A DNA stretch of 64,000 nt from Nocardioides cremeus (GTDB taxonomy: Bacteria > Actinomycetota > Actinomycetes > Propionibacteriales > Nocardioidaceae), in contig NZ_JAULSC010000006.1 of assembly GCF_030518195.1 (NCBI RefSeq), positions 120,908-184,907 of the forward strand. Reading direction: 5' to 3'. The notes beneath the pieces were generated by a model. That model was not told the origin of the DNA and did not search any database. It saw only the letters and a list, made by a program, of their open reading frames with translations. Positions 27,374 to 37,441 of the stretch are shown piece after piece. Position 1 is the stretch's first letter. Every line of letters starts with the position of its first letter. The translations under genes and the position numbers were made by a program.

Positions 27374-28267
27374 ATCACCGCACCCAGCGCCGCCCAGACC
27401 GAGGCACCCCACGGCACCGTCCCGATCGGGCTGGTCCTCGGTGGTGTGCAGAAGGCCGCGACCAGCACCCTCTACCGGGTCCTGGTCAGCCACCAGCACA
27501 TCACCCGTGCCCCGCAGAAGGAGTGGCACTTCTTCGACGACGACTCCCTCGACTGGGAGCGCCCCGACTTCAGCGGCTACCACGTCGCCCTGCGCTCGGC
27601 CCGCTCGAAGGCGACGATGGGCGTCGACGCGACCCCGTCGTACCTCTTCTGGCCGGGGGCGCTGGAGCGGATCCGCGCCTGGAACCCCGACGTGCCGCTG
27701 ATCTTCTGCTTCCGCGACCCGATCGAGCGCGCCTTCTCGCACTGGGTGATGAACTGGACGCGCCGGCTGCCCGCCGAGGAGCGGATCACCTTCGCCGAGT
27801 CGGTGCGCATCGACTTCGAGCCCTCCTGGGTCGGCACCCGCCCCGAGGGCTGGGACGCCAAGGCGCTGCGCACGCGCACCGTGGTGGCCCGCGGCTTCTA
27901 CGGCGCCCAGCTCGCCCGGGTGCGCTCGATCTTCCCCAGCGAGCAGGTGCACCTGGTCGACTTCCACCAGATGGTCAAGGCCCAGCACGACACGGCCGAG
28001 GACCTCGTGGCGCGCCTGGGGCTGCCGCCGTACAAGAAGCGCTTCGAGCCGCTGGCGCGCAGCGCCTCGCAGACCGACTTCGAGGCCGACGCGCCCACCG
28101 CCGACGACATCGCGGTGCTGCGCGACCGCTTCGCCGACGACCACCGCGCCTTCAGCGAGACCTCCGGGCTCGACACGTCGGCGTGGACAACCAGCCGGCT
28201 GCTGACGGGCGAGCTCACCCCGGGCGACGTCGCCGAGAAGCTGGGGCGCAAGGCCGGACTGCTCTGA
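27374..28267 (+). CDS. Sulfotransferase family protein
   Basis: About 297 residues. The 5'-phosphosulfate loop GGVQKAATSTLY lies near residue 25 and the 3'-phosphate-binding segment is FCFRDPIERAFSHW. Family members move sulfate from PAPS to sugars or other hydroxyls or amines, so the target may be a surface glycan or lipid. The start is uncertain. A GAGGAGG at 27361-27367 points to an ATC codon at 27374, whereas the canonical alternative TTG at 27314 overlaps the predicted -10 region. It is followed by an acyltransferase gene. Confidence 0.8.
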   Translation: MTAPSAAQTEAPHGTVPIGLVLGGVQKAATSTLYRVLVSHQHITRAPQKEWHFFDDDSLDWERPDFSGYHVALRSARSKATMGVDATPSYLFWPGALERIRAWNPDVPLIFCFRDPIERAFSHWVMNWTRRLPAEERITFAESVRIDFEPSWVGTRPEGWDAKALRTRTVVARGFYGAQLARVRSIFPSEQVHLVDFHQMVKAQHDTAEDLVARLGLPPYKKRFEPLARSASQTDFEADAPTADDIAVLRDRFADDHRAFSETSGLDTSAWTTSRLLTGELTPGDVAEKLGRKAGLL

Positions 28268-28309
28268 CGTCGGATCGGCGGACCCGCCGGTAACCAGCAC
28301 ACTGACCAC

Positions 28310-29035
28310 GTGCCCGCCTCCGCCCCGTCGTCCCACGAGCCCAGCGAGCCCAGCGAGCCCAGCGACCGGATGTACCGGGCCCTGCACGCGGTCGTGCCGC
28401 CCGTGGCCCGCGCGCTGTGGCGCCCGAGGGTCGAGGGCCTCGAGCACCTGCCGGCCACCGGTGGGGTGCTGCTGGCCAGCAACCACCTCTCCTTCATCGA
28501 CTCGGTGGTCATCCCGGTCGTGGTGCCGCGCAAGGTCGTCTTCCTGGCCAAGTCCGACTACTTCACCGGTCCCGGGCTGCGCGGCGCCGCCCAGCGCGCC
28601 TGGTTCGAGGGGCTGGGGATGCTGCCCGTCGACCGCGACGACCCGCGCTCGGCGATCGGCAGCCTCGACACCGCGCTCGAGGTGCTGGAGCGGGGGGAGG
28701 CCTTCGGTCTCTACCCCGAGGGCTCGCGCTCGCGCGATGGCCGGCTCTACCGCGGCCGCACCGGCGTCGGCCACCTCGCGCTGACCGCCGGGGTGCCCGT
28801 GGTGCCCGTCGGCCTGGTCGGCACCGACCGGCTCCAGCCCGTCGGCTCGAGCCTGCCGCGCCCGGTGCGGGTCACCGTGCGCTTCGGTCCGCCGGTGCGC
28901 GCCGGCGGCCGCTTCGAGGGCGTCCCGCTCGGGCGGGCCCGCCGCGAGCTGACCGACGAGGTCATGGCCGCCATCGCTGCCCTGAGCGGCCAGGTCGAGG
29001 CCGGCGTCTACAACGACCGGGCACCCGGCGCCTGA
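28310..29035 (+). CDS. Lysophospholipid acyltransferase (PlsC-like)
   Basis: 241 residues from a GTG (an ATG at 28370 is an alternative). HX4D motif in NHLSFID, YPEGSRS as the glycerophosphate-binding motif, and later VVPVGLVG. It acylates lysophosphatidate or a related acceptor at the membrane. Near the N terminus a 9-nt unit is repeated three times, giving EPSEPSEPS. A separate mobile-lipid role cannot be excluded because actinobacteria have several paralogues. Confidence 0.88.
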   Translation: MPASAPSSHEPSEPSEPSDRMYRALHAVVPPVARALWRPRVEGLEHLPATGGVLLASNHLSFIDSVVIPVVVPRKVVFLAKSDYFTGPGLRGAAQRAWFEGLGMLPVDRDDPRSAIGSLDTALEVLERGEAFGLYPEGSRSRDGRLYRGRTGVGHLALTAGVPVVPVGLVGTDRLQPVGSSLPRPVRVTVRFGPPVRAGGRFEGVPLGRARRELTDEVMAAIAALSGQVEAGVYNDRAPGA

Positions 29036-29095
29036 GGACATGGTTCGTCCGCCGTGGTCGTGGGCCTGTCGGTGCCGGGTGGTCGAATGGTCGCC

Positions 29096-32000
29096 ATGAG
29101 GAGCCCCGCCGCGACCACCACCTACCGGCTCGCCGCGCCGCAGCAGGCGGCCGCGGTGCCCACGCTCGACGAGCACCAGCGCCGGGTGCTCGAGCACCCC
29201 GGCGGTCCGCTGCTCGTGCTGGCCGGGCCGGGCACCGGCAAGACCACCACGCTGGTCGAGACGATCGTGCACCGCATCGAGCAGGGCGCCCGCCCCGAGC
29301 AGGTGCTGGCGCTGACCTTCTCGCGCAAGGCCGCCGAGCAGCTGCGCGACCGGGTCACCGCCCGCCTGGGCCTGACCTCGGCGGTGGCGATCGGCACCAC
29401 GTTCCACTCCTTCGCCTACGGCCTGATCCGCCAGCACCAGCCCGCGGAGCTCTACGAGGGCCCGCTGCAGCTGCTCAGCGCCCCCGAGCAGGACGTCGTG
29501 CTCCAGCAGCTGCTCACCGACGCGCCCGAGTCGGTGCGCTGGCCCGAGGCGCTGCGCCGCGCCGTCGGCACCCGCGGCTTCGCCGGCGAGGTGCAGGCCG
29601 TGCTGGCCCGGGCCCGGGAGAAGGGGCTCGACGGCGAGGAGCTGCGCCGCCTCGGGCTCGAGTCCGGGCGCGAGGAGCTGGTGGCCGCCGGGTGGTTCCT
29701 CGACCAGTACCTCGACGTGCTCGACTCGCGCGGCGCCATCGACTACGCCGACCTCATCCGGCGTGCGGCGATCCTGGCCGAGGAGCACCGCGACGAGCTG
29801 CGCGCCACCTACCGCCACGTCTTCGTCGACGAGTACCAGGACACCGACCCCGGCCAGGTGGCGCTGCTCCAGGCGCTGGCCGGCGACGGGCGCGACATCA
29901 CCGTCGTCGGCGACCCCCACCAGTCGATCTACGCGTTCCGCGGCGCCGAGGTGCGCGGCATCCTGGAGTTCCCCACCACCTTCCCCCGCCGCGACGGCAG
30001 CCCGGCCGGCACCGTCGTGCTGCGCGGCACCCGCCGCTTCGGCGCCTCGCTGCTGCGCTGCTCGCAGCGGGTGGCAGCGCGGCTGCCGCTGATCGGCACC
30101 ATCGAGAGCGGGGCCCGCGACGACTTCCTGGCCCCGGTGCCGGTCGGCGACCACGGCGACGGCCGGGTACAGGTGCTGACCTACGACACCGAGCGCGCCG
30201 AGGCCGAGCACCTGGCCGACCTGCTGCGCCGCGCGCACCTCGAGGACGGCGTCGCCTGGGACGACATGGCCGTGCTGGTGCGCTCGGGGCGCACCTCGAT
30301 CCCCGGCCTGCGCCGCTCGCTGCTGGCCGCCGGCGTGCCGGTGGAGGTCGCCGGCGACGACACCCCGTTGGTCGGCGAGCCCGCCGTGCGCACCCTGGTC
30401 GACGCGCTGACGGCCGTCCTGCACCTCGACGACGACGACCCGCGCAGCGTCGACCACCTCGACGCCCAGCACGCGCAGACCCTGCTGCACTCCCACCTGG
30501 CCGGGCTCGACGCCGCCGACGTGCGGGTGCTGGCCCGGCTGCTGCGCACCCGCGAGAAGCAGCGGGTCGCCGAGGCCGCCGAGGGCACCGCCCCCCGCAG
30601 CTCGCCCGAGCTGCTGCGCGCCGCGGTTGTCGACGAGGGCGTGCTCGAGGACCTGGCCGGCACCCCGGGCGCCGACCTCCCGGCGGTGGCGCGGGCGGCG
30701 CGCCTGGCCCGGCTGCTGCGCGAGGCGCGGGCCCTGGTCGAGGACGGCGCCTCGGCCGAGGAGGTGCTGTGGCACCTCTGGTCGGGCACCGACTGGCCCG
30801 CGCGGCTGCAGACCGCCTCCACCCGCGGCGGGCAGGGCGGGCGCACCGCCCACCGCGACCTCGACGCCGTGTGCGCCCTCTTCGACGAGGCGGCCCGCGT
30901 CGAGGAGCGCCGCGGCCACACCGCGCTGGCCTCGTTCCTCTCCACCCTGGTGGCCCAGCAGATCCCCGCCGACACCCTGGCCGAGCAGGGCATCCGCGGC
31001 GAGGCCGTGCGGCTGCTGACCGCCCACCGCTCCAAGGGCCTGGAGTGGCGCCTGGTCGTCGTGGCGCACGTGCAGGAGGAGGGCTGGCCCGACCTGCGCC
31101 GCCGCTCGACGCTGCTGCAGGCCGACCGGATCGGCCAGGGCCACCTGGTGCCCCCGACATCGGCGCGCGAGCTGCTCGCCGACGAGCGCCGGCTCTTCTA
31201 CGTCGCCTGCACCCGGGCGCGCGAGCGCCTCGTCGTGACGGCGGTGGCCTCGCCCGACGAGGACGGCGAGCAGGCCTCGCGCTTCCTCGCCGAGCTCGGC
31301 CCGACCCCCCAGCACGTGCAGGGCCGGCCCCGGCGGCCGCTGTCGCTGGCCGGGCTGGTCGCCGAGCTGCGGCGCACCGTCGCCGACGACAACCAGTCCA
31401 AGGTGCTGCGCCACGCGGCCGCCGAGCGGCTGGCCCGCCTGGTGGCCGAGCACCGCGAGGGTGCGGCGTGGGTGCCGGCCGCCGACCCCGCCACCTGGTG
31501 GGGCACCCGGGCCTTCAGCGCCTCCGAGCAGCCCGTGCGCGAGCCCGACGAGCCGGTGCGCCTGTCCGCCAGCGCCCTGACCACGCTCGAGCAGTGCCCG
31601 GCGAAGTGGTTCCTGGAGTCCGAGGCCGGGGGAGCGCGGGCGGCGACCCAGGCCCAGGGCTTCGGCAACGTCGTGCACGCCCTGGCCGACCGGATCAGCC
31701 GCGGCGAGGTCGACCTGTCGGGCCCCGACCCGGTCGAGGCGCTGATGGAGCACGTCGACGCCGTCTGGTCCCGCCTGCCCTTCCGCACCCCCTGGTCGGG
31801 CGGCCGGGAGCGCGAGGAGGTGCGCAAGGCCCTGACCCGGTTCCTGGCCTGGCACCAGCGCCCCGAGGCCCGCGAGGTGCTGGCCACCGAGCAGCGCATC
31901 AACACCACGGTCGCGCTGCCCGACGGCCAGCAGGTGCACCTGCACGGGTACGCCGACCGGCTCGAGGTCGACGCGGAGGGCCGGGTGGTCGTCATCGACC

Positions 32001-32374
32001 TCAAGACCAGCAAGTACAAGCCGACGGGGGAGGAGATCACGGTGCACCCGCAGCTGGGGCTCTACCAGCTCGCCGTCGAGCACGGCGCCGTCGACGAGGT
32101 GCTGACCGAGCGCCGCGGCGAGCCCTCGACCGCGCAGCCCGGCGGCGCCGAGCTGTGGCAGCTGCGCCACGAGGCGCGCGGCCGGCTCACCGTCCAGACC
32201 CAGGCGCCGCAGGAGCCCGACGAGCAGGGCGTGCGCACGATCGAGCACCAGCTGATGGCGGCCGCGCGAGCGGTGCGCGAGGAGGACTTCGTGGCCAGGC
32301 CCGGCAAGCACTGCGACTTCTGCGACTTCCAGCCCCTGTGCCCGGCCAAGAGCTCCGGGACGGTGCTGTCGTGA
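29096..32374 (+). CDS. adnA: AdnA-like helicase-nuclease subunit with Fe-S nuclease domain
   Basis: 1092 residues from the ATG at 29096 (ATG 29087 and GTG 29054 are alternatives). N-terminal UvrD-like motor: Q-like LDEHQRRVL, Walker A GPGTGKTT, VFVDEYQDTDP, DPHQSIYAFRG, LTAHRSKGLEW, YVACTRARERL. The C-terminal RecB/AddB-type nuclease contains VIDLKTSKYKP and four cysteines (EQCPAKW and HCDFCDFQPLCPAK) suited to a 4Fe-4S cluster. With AdnB it forms the actinobacterial double-strand-break end-resection motor. It overlaps adnB by 4 nt, and gene order matches Rv3202c-Rv3201c. Confidence 0.9.
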   Translation: MRSPAATTTYRLAAPQQAAAVPTLDEHQRRVLEHPGGPLLVLAGPGTGKTTTLVETIVHRIEQGARPEQVLALTFSRKAAEQLRDRVTARLGLTSAVAIGTTFHSFAYGLIRQHQPAELYEGPLQLLSAPEQDVVLQQLLTDAPESVRWPEALRRAVGTRGFAGEVQAVLARAREKGLDGEELRRLGLESGREELVAAGWFLDQYLDVLDSRGAIDYADLIRRAAILAEEHRDELRATYRHVFVDEYQDTDPGQVALLQALAGDGRDITVVGDPHQSIYAFRGAEVRGILEFPTTFPRRDGSPAGTVVLRGTRRFGASLLRCSQRVAARLPLIGTIESGARDDFLAPVPVGDHGDGRVQVLTYDTERAEAEHLADLLRRAHLEDGVAWDDMAVLVRSGRTSIPGLRRSLLAAGVPVEVAGDDTPLVGEPAVRTLVDALTAVLHLDDDDPRSVDHLDAQHAQTLLHSHLAGLDAADVRVLARLLRTREKQRVAEAAEGTAPRSSPELLRAAVVDEGVLEDLAGTPGADLPAVARAARLARLLREARALVEDGASAEEVLWHLWSGTDWPARLQTASTRGGQGGRTAHRDLDAVCALFDEAARVEERRGHTALASFLSTLVAQQIPADTLAEQGIRGEAVRLLTAHRSKGLEWRLVVVAHVQEEGWPDLRRRSTLLQADRIGQGHLVPPTSARELLADERRLFYVACTRARERLVVTAVASPDEDGEQASRFLAELGPTPQHVQGRPRRPLSLAGLVAELRRTVADDNQSKVLRHAAAERLARLVAEHREGAAWVPAADPATWWGTRAFSASEQPVREPDEPVRLSASALTTLEQCPAKWFLESEAGGARAATQAQGFGNVVHALADRISRGEVDLSGPDPVEALMEHVDAVWSRLPFRTPWSGGREREEVRKALTRFLAWHQRPEAREVLATEQRINTTVALPDGQQVHLHGYADRLEVDAEGRVVVIDLKTSKYKPTGEEITVHPQLGLYQLAVEHGAVDEVLTERRGEPSTAQPGGAELWQLRHEARGRLTVQTQAPQEPDEQGVRTIEHQLMAAARAVREEDFVARPGKHCDFCDFQPLCPAKSSGTVLS

Positions 32375-35300
32375 GCGCGACGAGCGCCTCCGCGGGCCCG
32401 CGCACCGTGGACACCCCGGAGGAGCTGCAGCAGGTCATGCAGTCCGACTTCCCGCCCAGCCCCGAGCAGTGGGAGGCGATCCGGGCGCCCCTCGAGCCGG
32501 CCGTGGTGGTCGCGGGCGCCGGCTCGGGCAAGACGACGTTGATGGCCGCACGGGTCGTCTACCTCGTGGTGACCGGCCAGGTGCGCCCCGACGAGGTCCT
32601 CGGGCTGACCTTCACCACCAAGGCGGCCAGCGAGCTGCGCCAGCGCATCCGCGAGGCCCTCGAGCGCGCCGGCTTCGGTCCCGGCGGCCCCGACCTCCCA
32701 GACCGCGCAGCACGGGAGCAGGACGAGGAGGCCGTGGAGCTGCTCGAACCCACGGTGTCGACGTACAACGCCTACGCCTCGGCGCTGCTCTCCGAGCACG
32801 GGCTGCGCATCGGCCACGAGCCCGACACCCGGGTGATGGCCGACGCCTCGCGCTACCAGCTCGCCGCCCGGGTCATCGACCGGCACACCGGCCGCGTCGA
32901 GCTGCTCTCCGACAGCCCGCGCCACGTCATCGACTACGTGCTGCGCCTCGAGGGCGCGCTGAGCGAGCACCTGGTCGACGTCGCGGCCCTGCGCGGCTTC
33001 GACGCCGCGCAGGCGCCGCGCTTCGCCGAGGCGCTGCAGGCGGGGCCGAAGAAGACCCGCGACGACGTCGCCAGCGCCTTCGCCCGCCGGGCCGAGGCGC
33101 TCGACCTGGTCGAGGAGTACCGCCGGCTCAAGCAGGCGCTGGGGCTGATGGACTTCTCCGACCAGATCGCGCTGGCCGCCCGGCTGGCGGAGAGCCACGC
33201 CGAGGTCGGCGAGCAGGAGCGCGGCAAGTTCAAGGTGGTGCTGCTCGACGAGTACCAGGACACCTCGGTGGCCCAGGCCCGGATGCTGCGCCGGCTCTTC
33301 GGGGGCGGCCACCCGGTGATGGCGGTGGGCGACCCCAACCAGGCGATCTACGGCTGGCGCGGCGCGTCGGTCTCCAACATCCTGCGCTTCGGCGAGGACT
33401 TCCCCCGCGGCGACGGCGCCGAGGTGGCGCGCTTCCGGCTCAGCGTCAACCGCCGCTCCGACACCCGCATCCTCGACGTCGCCAACGCGCTGGCCGACCC
33501 GCTCTACCGCCAGTTCCCGATGGTGGCGCCGCTGCGCTCGGGCACCTCGGCCCAGGGTGTCGTCGACGTGGCCGTGCACGAGACCTACGCCGAGGAGCTG
33601 GGCTGGCTCGCCGAGCAGGTGCGCGCGGCCCACGATGCCGGCACGCCGTGGCGCGAGGTGGGGGTGCTGGTGCGCGACAACGCCCACGCGGCCGACGTCT
33701 TCGACGCGCTCAGCGCGGCCGAGGTGCCGGTCGAGATCGTGGGTCTCAGCGGCCTGCTGCGGCTGCCGGAGGTCGCCGAGGTGCTCGCGACCCTCACGCT
33801 GCTGGAGGACCTCACCGCCAACGCCGACCTGCTGACCCTGCTCACGGGTCCGCGCTGGGCGGTGGGCCCGCGCGACCTCGCGCTGCTGGGCCAGCGCGCC
33901 GAGGAGCTCGCCGGGGCTCGGCGTGGCCGCGCCGGTGCCGGCGACCGGGCCCTGGGCGAGGAGCTCGAGCAGGCCGTCTCCGGTGCCGACCCGACCGAGG
34001 TCCCCGCGCTGTGCGACGCGCTCGACGACCCGGGCGAGCTGGCCTACTCGACCGCGGCTCGCGAGCGCTTCGCGCTGCTGGCCGCCGAGCTGCGGATGCT
34101 GCGCGCCCACGTGGGCGAGCCGCTGCTCGAGCTGGTGCGCCGCATCATCGAGACCTGCGGCATCGACCTCGAGCTGGCCGCCTCGGTCAGCGAGGCCGCG
34201 CGGGCCCGGCGCGACAACCTCGACATCTTCGTCAAGGCGGTCGCCGACTTCCAGGCGATCGACGGCTCGGTGAGCCTGACCTCGCTGCTGGCCTGGCTGC
34301 AGGCCGAGGACGAGCTCGGCAACGGCCTCGACGCCGCCACCCCGTCGGAGGCCGACTCGGTCAAGCTGTTGACGGTGCACCGCGCGAAGGGCCTGGAGTG
34401 GGACGTGGTGTTCCTGGTCGGCACCTGCCGCGACAAGTTCCCGCACACCCGCAGCCGCGGCCTGTGGCCGCGCCGCCTCGAGATGCTGCCGACGCCGCTG
34501 CGGGGCGACGAGCGCGACCTGCCCCAGCTGCTCGGTCACGACGCCGAGGCGCTCAAGCGGCTCGAGACCGACACCAAGGCGCACGAGGCCACCGAGGAGC
34601 TGCGGCTGGGCTACGTGGCCTTCACCCGGGCGCGGCACCGGCTGGTCGTCTCGTCCTACGTGTGGACCGAGGGTCGCAAGGGCGGCCTGGGCCCCTCGCC
34701 CTACCAGGTCGTCGTCCGCGACTTCCTGGCGCTGGCCGGCGTCGCGCCCCTGGCCTGGCGCGAGTGCCCCGACAAGAGCGAGGTCAACCCGCTGCTGCAG
34801 GCCGAGGTGCCCGAGCACCCCTGGCCGGTCACCGAGCACACCGCCGAGGCGCTGCGTCGGCTCGAGGCCGCCGAGCTCGTCGCCGAGGCCACCGAGCAGC
34901 TGGCGGCCGGGCGCGGCGGCGAGTGGGACCAGCAGGCCGACCTGGTCGAGCGCTCGGTCCTCGACACCTGGGACGACGAGCTCGAGCGGCTCCTGGTCGA
35001 GGCGCGCCGCGACCGCAGCCCCGAGGTCGAGGTGCCGCTGCCGGGCAGCATCTCGGTGACAGCACTGTCGCGCCTGCGCGACGACCCCGAGACGTTCGCC
35101 CGCGAGCTGGTCCGCCCGATGCCGCGTCCGCCCTCGCCCGCGGCTCGCTTCGGCACCCGCTTCCACGCCTGGGTCGAGGCCCGCTTCGGCCAGCAGCCGC
35201 TGCTCGACCCCGACGAGCTGCCGGGACGCGGCGACGAGGGCATCGACGACGCGGCCGACCTCGAGGAGCTGGTGCGCCGCTTCGAGGAGGGCCCCTTCGC

Positions 35301-35610
35301 CGACCGGGTGCCCTACGCCGTCGAGGCGCCGTTCGCGCTGGTGCTCGCCGGGCAGGTGGTGCGCGGTCGCATCGACGCGGTCTTCCGCGAGCCCGACGGC
35401 TCGTTCCTGCTGGTGGACTGGAAGACCAACCGTCGCGCCGACGCCGACCCGCTCCAGCTCGCGCTCTACCGCACCGCGTGGGCCGAGCTCGAGGGCCTGG
35501 CGCCCGACGAGGTGCGCGCGGGCTTCTACTACGTGCGCACCGGTGAGCTCGTCGAGCCCGCCGACCTGCCGGGCCGCGACCAGCTCGAGACGCTGCTGGC
35601 CGGGTCGTAG
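32371..35610 (+). CDS. adnB: AdnB-like helicase-nuclease subunit
   Basis: 1079 residues from a GTG overlapping the adnA stop (GTGA). The full UvrD motor set is SPEQWEAI, Walker A GAGSGKTT, VVLLDEYQDTS, GDPNQAIYGWRG, LLTVHRAKGLEWD and AFTRARHRL. The C-terminal RecB-type nuclease has GTRFHAWVE and LVDWKTNRR. In mycobacterial AdnAB this subunit supplies the main translocating motor. Both active sites look intact here. It is followed by a separately promoted SDR gene. Confidence 0.9.
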   Translation: MSATSASAGPRTVDTPEELQQVMQSDFPPSPEQWEAIRAPLEPAVVVAGAGSGKTTLMAARVVYLVVTGQVRPDEVLGLTFTTKAASELRQRIREALERAGFGPGGPDLPDRAAREQDEEAVELLEPTVSTYNAYASALLSEHGLRIGHEPDTRVMADASRYQLAARVIDRHTGRVELLSDSPRHVIDYVLRLEGALSEHLVDVAALRGFDAAQAPRFAEALQAGPKKTRDDVASAFARRAEALDLVEEYRRLKQALGLMDFSDQIALAARLAESHAEVGEQERGKFKVVLLDEYQDTSVAQARMLRRLFGGGHPVMAVGDPNQAIYGWRGASVSNILRFGEDFPRGDGAEVARFRLSVNRRSDTRILDVANALADPLYRQFPMVAPLRSGTSAQGVVDVAVHETYAEELGWLAEQVRAAHDAGTPWREVGVLVRDNAHAADVFDALSAAEVPVEIVGLSGLLRLPEVAEVLATLTLLEDLTANADLLTLLTGPRWAVGPRDLALLGQRAEELAGARRGRAGAGDRALGEELEQAVSGADPTEVPALCDALDDPGELAYSTAARERFALLAAELRMLRAHVGEPLLELVRRIIETCGIDLELAASVSEAARARRDNLDIFVKAVADFQAIDGSVSLTSLLAWLQAEDELGNGLDAATPSEADSVKLLTVHRAKGLEWDVVFLVGTCRDKFPHTRSRGLWPRRLEMLPTPLRGDERDLPQLLGHDAEALKRLETDTKAHEATEELRLGYVAFTRARHRLVVSSYVWTEGRKGGLGPSPYQVVVRDFLALAGVAPLAWRECPDKSEVNPLLQAEVPEHPWPVTEHTAEALRRLEAAELVAEATEQLAAGRGGEWDQQADLVERSVLDTWDDELERLLVEARRDRSPEVEVPLPGSISVTALSRLRDDPETFARELVRPMPRPPSPAARFGTRFHAWVEARFGQQPLLDPDELPGRGDEGIDDAADLEELVRRFEEGPFADRVPYAVEAPFALVLAGQVVRGRIDAVFREPDGSFLLVDWKTNRRADADPLQLALYRTAWAELEGLAPDEVRAGFYYVRTGELVEPADLPGRDQLETLLAGS

Positions 35611-35635
35611 CCGCACCGGGTCGTAGGGTCGGGGG

Positions 35636-36292
35636 ATGAGCGCGGAGCAGCGGGTCGTCGTGGTGGTCGGGGCCGGTCCGGGTGTCAGCGGGTCGCTGGC
35701 GCGCCGCTGCGCGGCCGACGGCTGGGCGGTCGGCCTGGTCGGCAACGACGAGGCCGCCCTCGAGGACCTCGCCTCGACGCTGGTGCCGGCGCGGGTCGAG
35801 CGCCGGGTCGCCGACGTCTCCGACCCGGTGACCGGGGGCGGGGCGGTCGCCGACCTGGCGCGCCGGCTGGGGCGCATCGACCTGCTGCACGTCAACCCGA
35901 GCGCCTACCGCGAGGCCGACCCGCTGCACCTGGGGGTCGAGGAGCTGCTCGACGACGTGCGGCTCGGGGTGGGCGCGCTGCTGGTGGCCGTGCAGGCCGC
36001 GCACCCCTACCTGCACCCCGGCTCGCGAGTCACCGTCACCGGCTCGATGGCCGCCGACGAGCCGTCGGCCGCCGCAGCGTCGCTGGGCGTGCAGAAGGCC
36101 GGCGTGCGCAACCTGGTGCGCTCCCTCGACACGACGCTGGCCCCCGAGGGGGTGCGCGCGGTCTCGGTGACCGTGCGGGGCGCGCTGGCCCGCGAGGGCA
36201 CCTTCAGCCACGACGCGGTCGCGGAGGCGATCTGGGCGGCCGCCCACCAGGAACCGGGCGACTGGCGCGCCGAGGTGTCCTACCCGGCCTGA
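35636..36292 (+). CDS. SDR family oxidoreductase
   Basis: 218 residues, short SDR. The dinucleotide loop reads GAGPGVSGSLARR, the Tyr-x3-Lys is not canonical (LGVQKAGVRN region), and the C terminus is short, so catalytic activity is uncertain. The ATG is leaderless in appearance (TAGGGT at 35624, 6 nt gap). Its last 13 nt overlap the 3' end of the convergent flavoprotein gene. Substrate unknown. Confidence 0.75.
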   Translation: MSAEQRVVVVVGAGPGVSGSLARRCAADGWAVGLVGNDEAALEDLASTLVPARVERRVADVSDPVTGGGAVADLARRLGRIDLLHVNPSAYREADPLHLGVEELLDDVRLGVGALLVAVQAAHPYLHPGSRVTVTGSMAADEPSAAAASLGVQKAGVRNLVRSLDTTLAPEGVRAVSVTVRGALAREGTFSHDAVAEAIWAAAHQEPGDWRAEVSYPA

Positions 36293-37368
36293 GCCGTCCG
36301 GTCGCGGCCCGCGCCCAGGGCGGCCACGACACCGACGGCCGCGTGCCGGCCGGCCCGGTTGGCGCCGATGGTGCTCGCCGAGGGGCCGTAGCCGACCAGC
36401 TGCACCCGCGGGTCGTCGACCGCGGTGGTGCCGTGCCGGTCGAGGCGGATCCCGCCCTCGCGGGTGCGCAGGTGCAGCGGCGCGAGGTGGCGCACCGCCG
36501 GACGGAAGCCGGTGGCCCAGAGCACGGCCTGGGCCGGCTCGAACCGGCCGTCGGCCCACCGCACGCCGTCACGCTCGAGCGCGGCGAACATCGGCTGCCG
36601 GTCGTAGGCACCGAGCGCGGCCGCTGCTCGCTCCTGCTCGCGCAACGCCAGCCCCGTCACGCCCACGACGCTCGCGGGCGGCAGTCCCCGGCGCACCCGG
36701 TCCTCGACGAGCGCCACCGCGGCCCGGCCCGCCTCGCTGGTGAAGTCGTCGGTGCGCCAGCGCGGCTCACGCCGGGTGACCCACAGGGTGTCGGTGACCA
36801 GCGCGACCTCGCCGAGCAGCTGCACCGCGGCCGCGCCGCCGCCGACCACGACGGTGCGGCGGCCACGGAAGGCCTCGGCGCCGGGGTAGTCGCGGGTGTG
36901 CACCTGCAGCCCGGCGAACTCGGCAGCGCCGGGGTAGGCGGGCAGGTAGGGCTGCGACCACGTGCCCGAGGCGTTGACCAGCGTGCGGGTCGACCAGGTG
37001 CGCTCGCCGGCGTGCACGGTCAGCAGCGTCCCGGGGCCGTCGGTGACCCGGTCGACGCGCACCGGGCGCAGCACCGGCAGCGCGTGCCGGCGCTCGTAGT
37101 CGGCGAAGTAGGCCGGGACCGCACGGTTGGCCGGTCGGTCGTCGCGGCCGGGCGCCCCGGGGTCCGCCGGGTCACGTGGGTCGTGCGGCAGCTCGTGCAC
37201 GCCGTGCACGTCGACCATCGACAGCGAGTCCCAGCGGTGCTGCCACGCGCCGCCAGGAGCCGGGGCGGCGTCGAGCACCAGGTGCCGCACGCCCCGCCTG
37301 GCCAGGTGGAAGGAGGCCGAGAGCCCCGCCTGGCCGGCGCCGACGACGATGCTGTCCCAGATCTCCAC
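36280..37368 (-). CDS. FAD-dependent oxidoreductase, flavin monooxygenase-like
   Basis: 362 residues from a GTG. FAD-binding GAGQAGLSASFHL at residues 11-23, the NADPH-binding GGGAAAVQLL in the middle, and ATGFRPAVRHL near the C terminus. These fit the YczJ/CzcO-like flavoprotein monooxygenase group, which oxidises small molecules using NADPH and oxygen. It is divergent from nudC with a 73-nt gap. Substrate unknown. Confidence 0.82.
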   Translation of the reverse strand: MEIWDSIVVGAGQAGLSASFHLARRGVRHLVLDAAPAPGGAWQHRWDSLSMVDVHGVHELPHDPRDPADPGAPGRDDRPANRAVPAYFADYERRHALPVLRPVRVDRVTDGPGTLLTVHAGERTWSTRTLVNASGTWSQPYLPAYPGAAEFAGLQVHTRDYPGAEAFRGRRTVVVGGGAAAVQLLGEVALVTDTLWVTRREPRWRTDDFTSEAGRAAVALVEDRVRRGLPPASVVGVTGLALREQERAAAALGAYDRQPMFAALERDGVRWADGRFEPAQAVLWATGFRPAVRHLAPLHLRTREGGIRLDRHGTTAVDDPRVQLVGYGPSASTIGANRAGRHAAVGVVAALGAGRDRTAQAG

Positions 37369-37441
37369 GTCGGTGGAACGCGCCCGGGGGCCGGGCTGTT
37401 CCGTGCTGGTCCGGGCTGTCCCGCGCGCTACCGTCGCGCTC

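Noticed and set aside
26858..32311. 1817-codon open frame on the minus strand opposite adnA and neighbours
   Set aside because: Shadow of GC3-biased genes on the plus strand; low-complexity Gly/Arg/Val/His composition, no motifs, and overlaps six well-supported genes.
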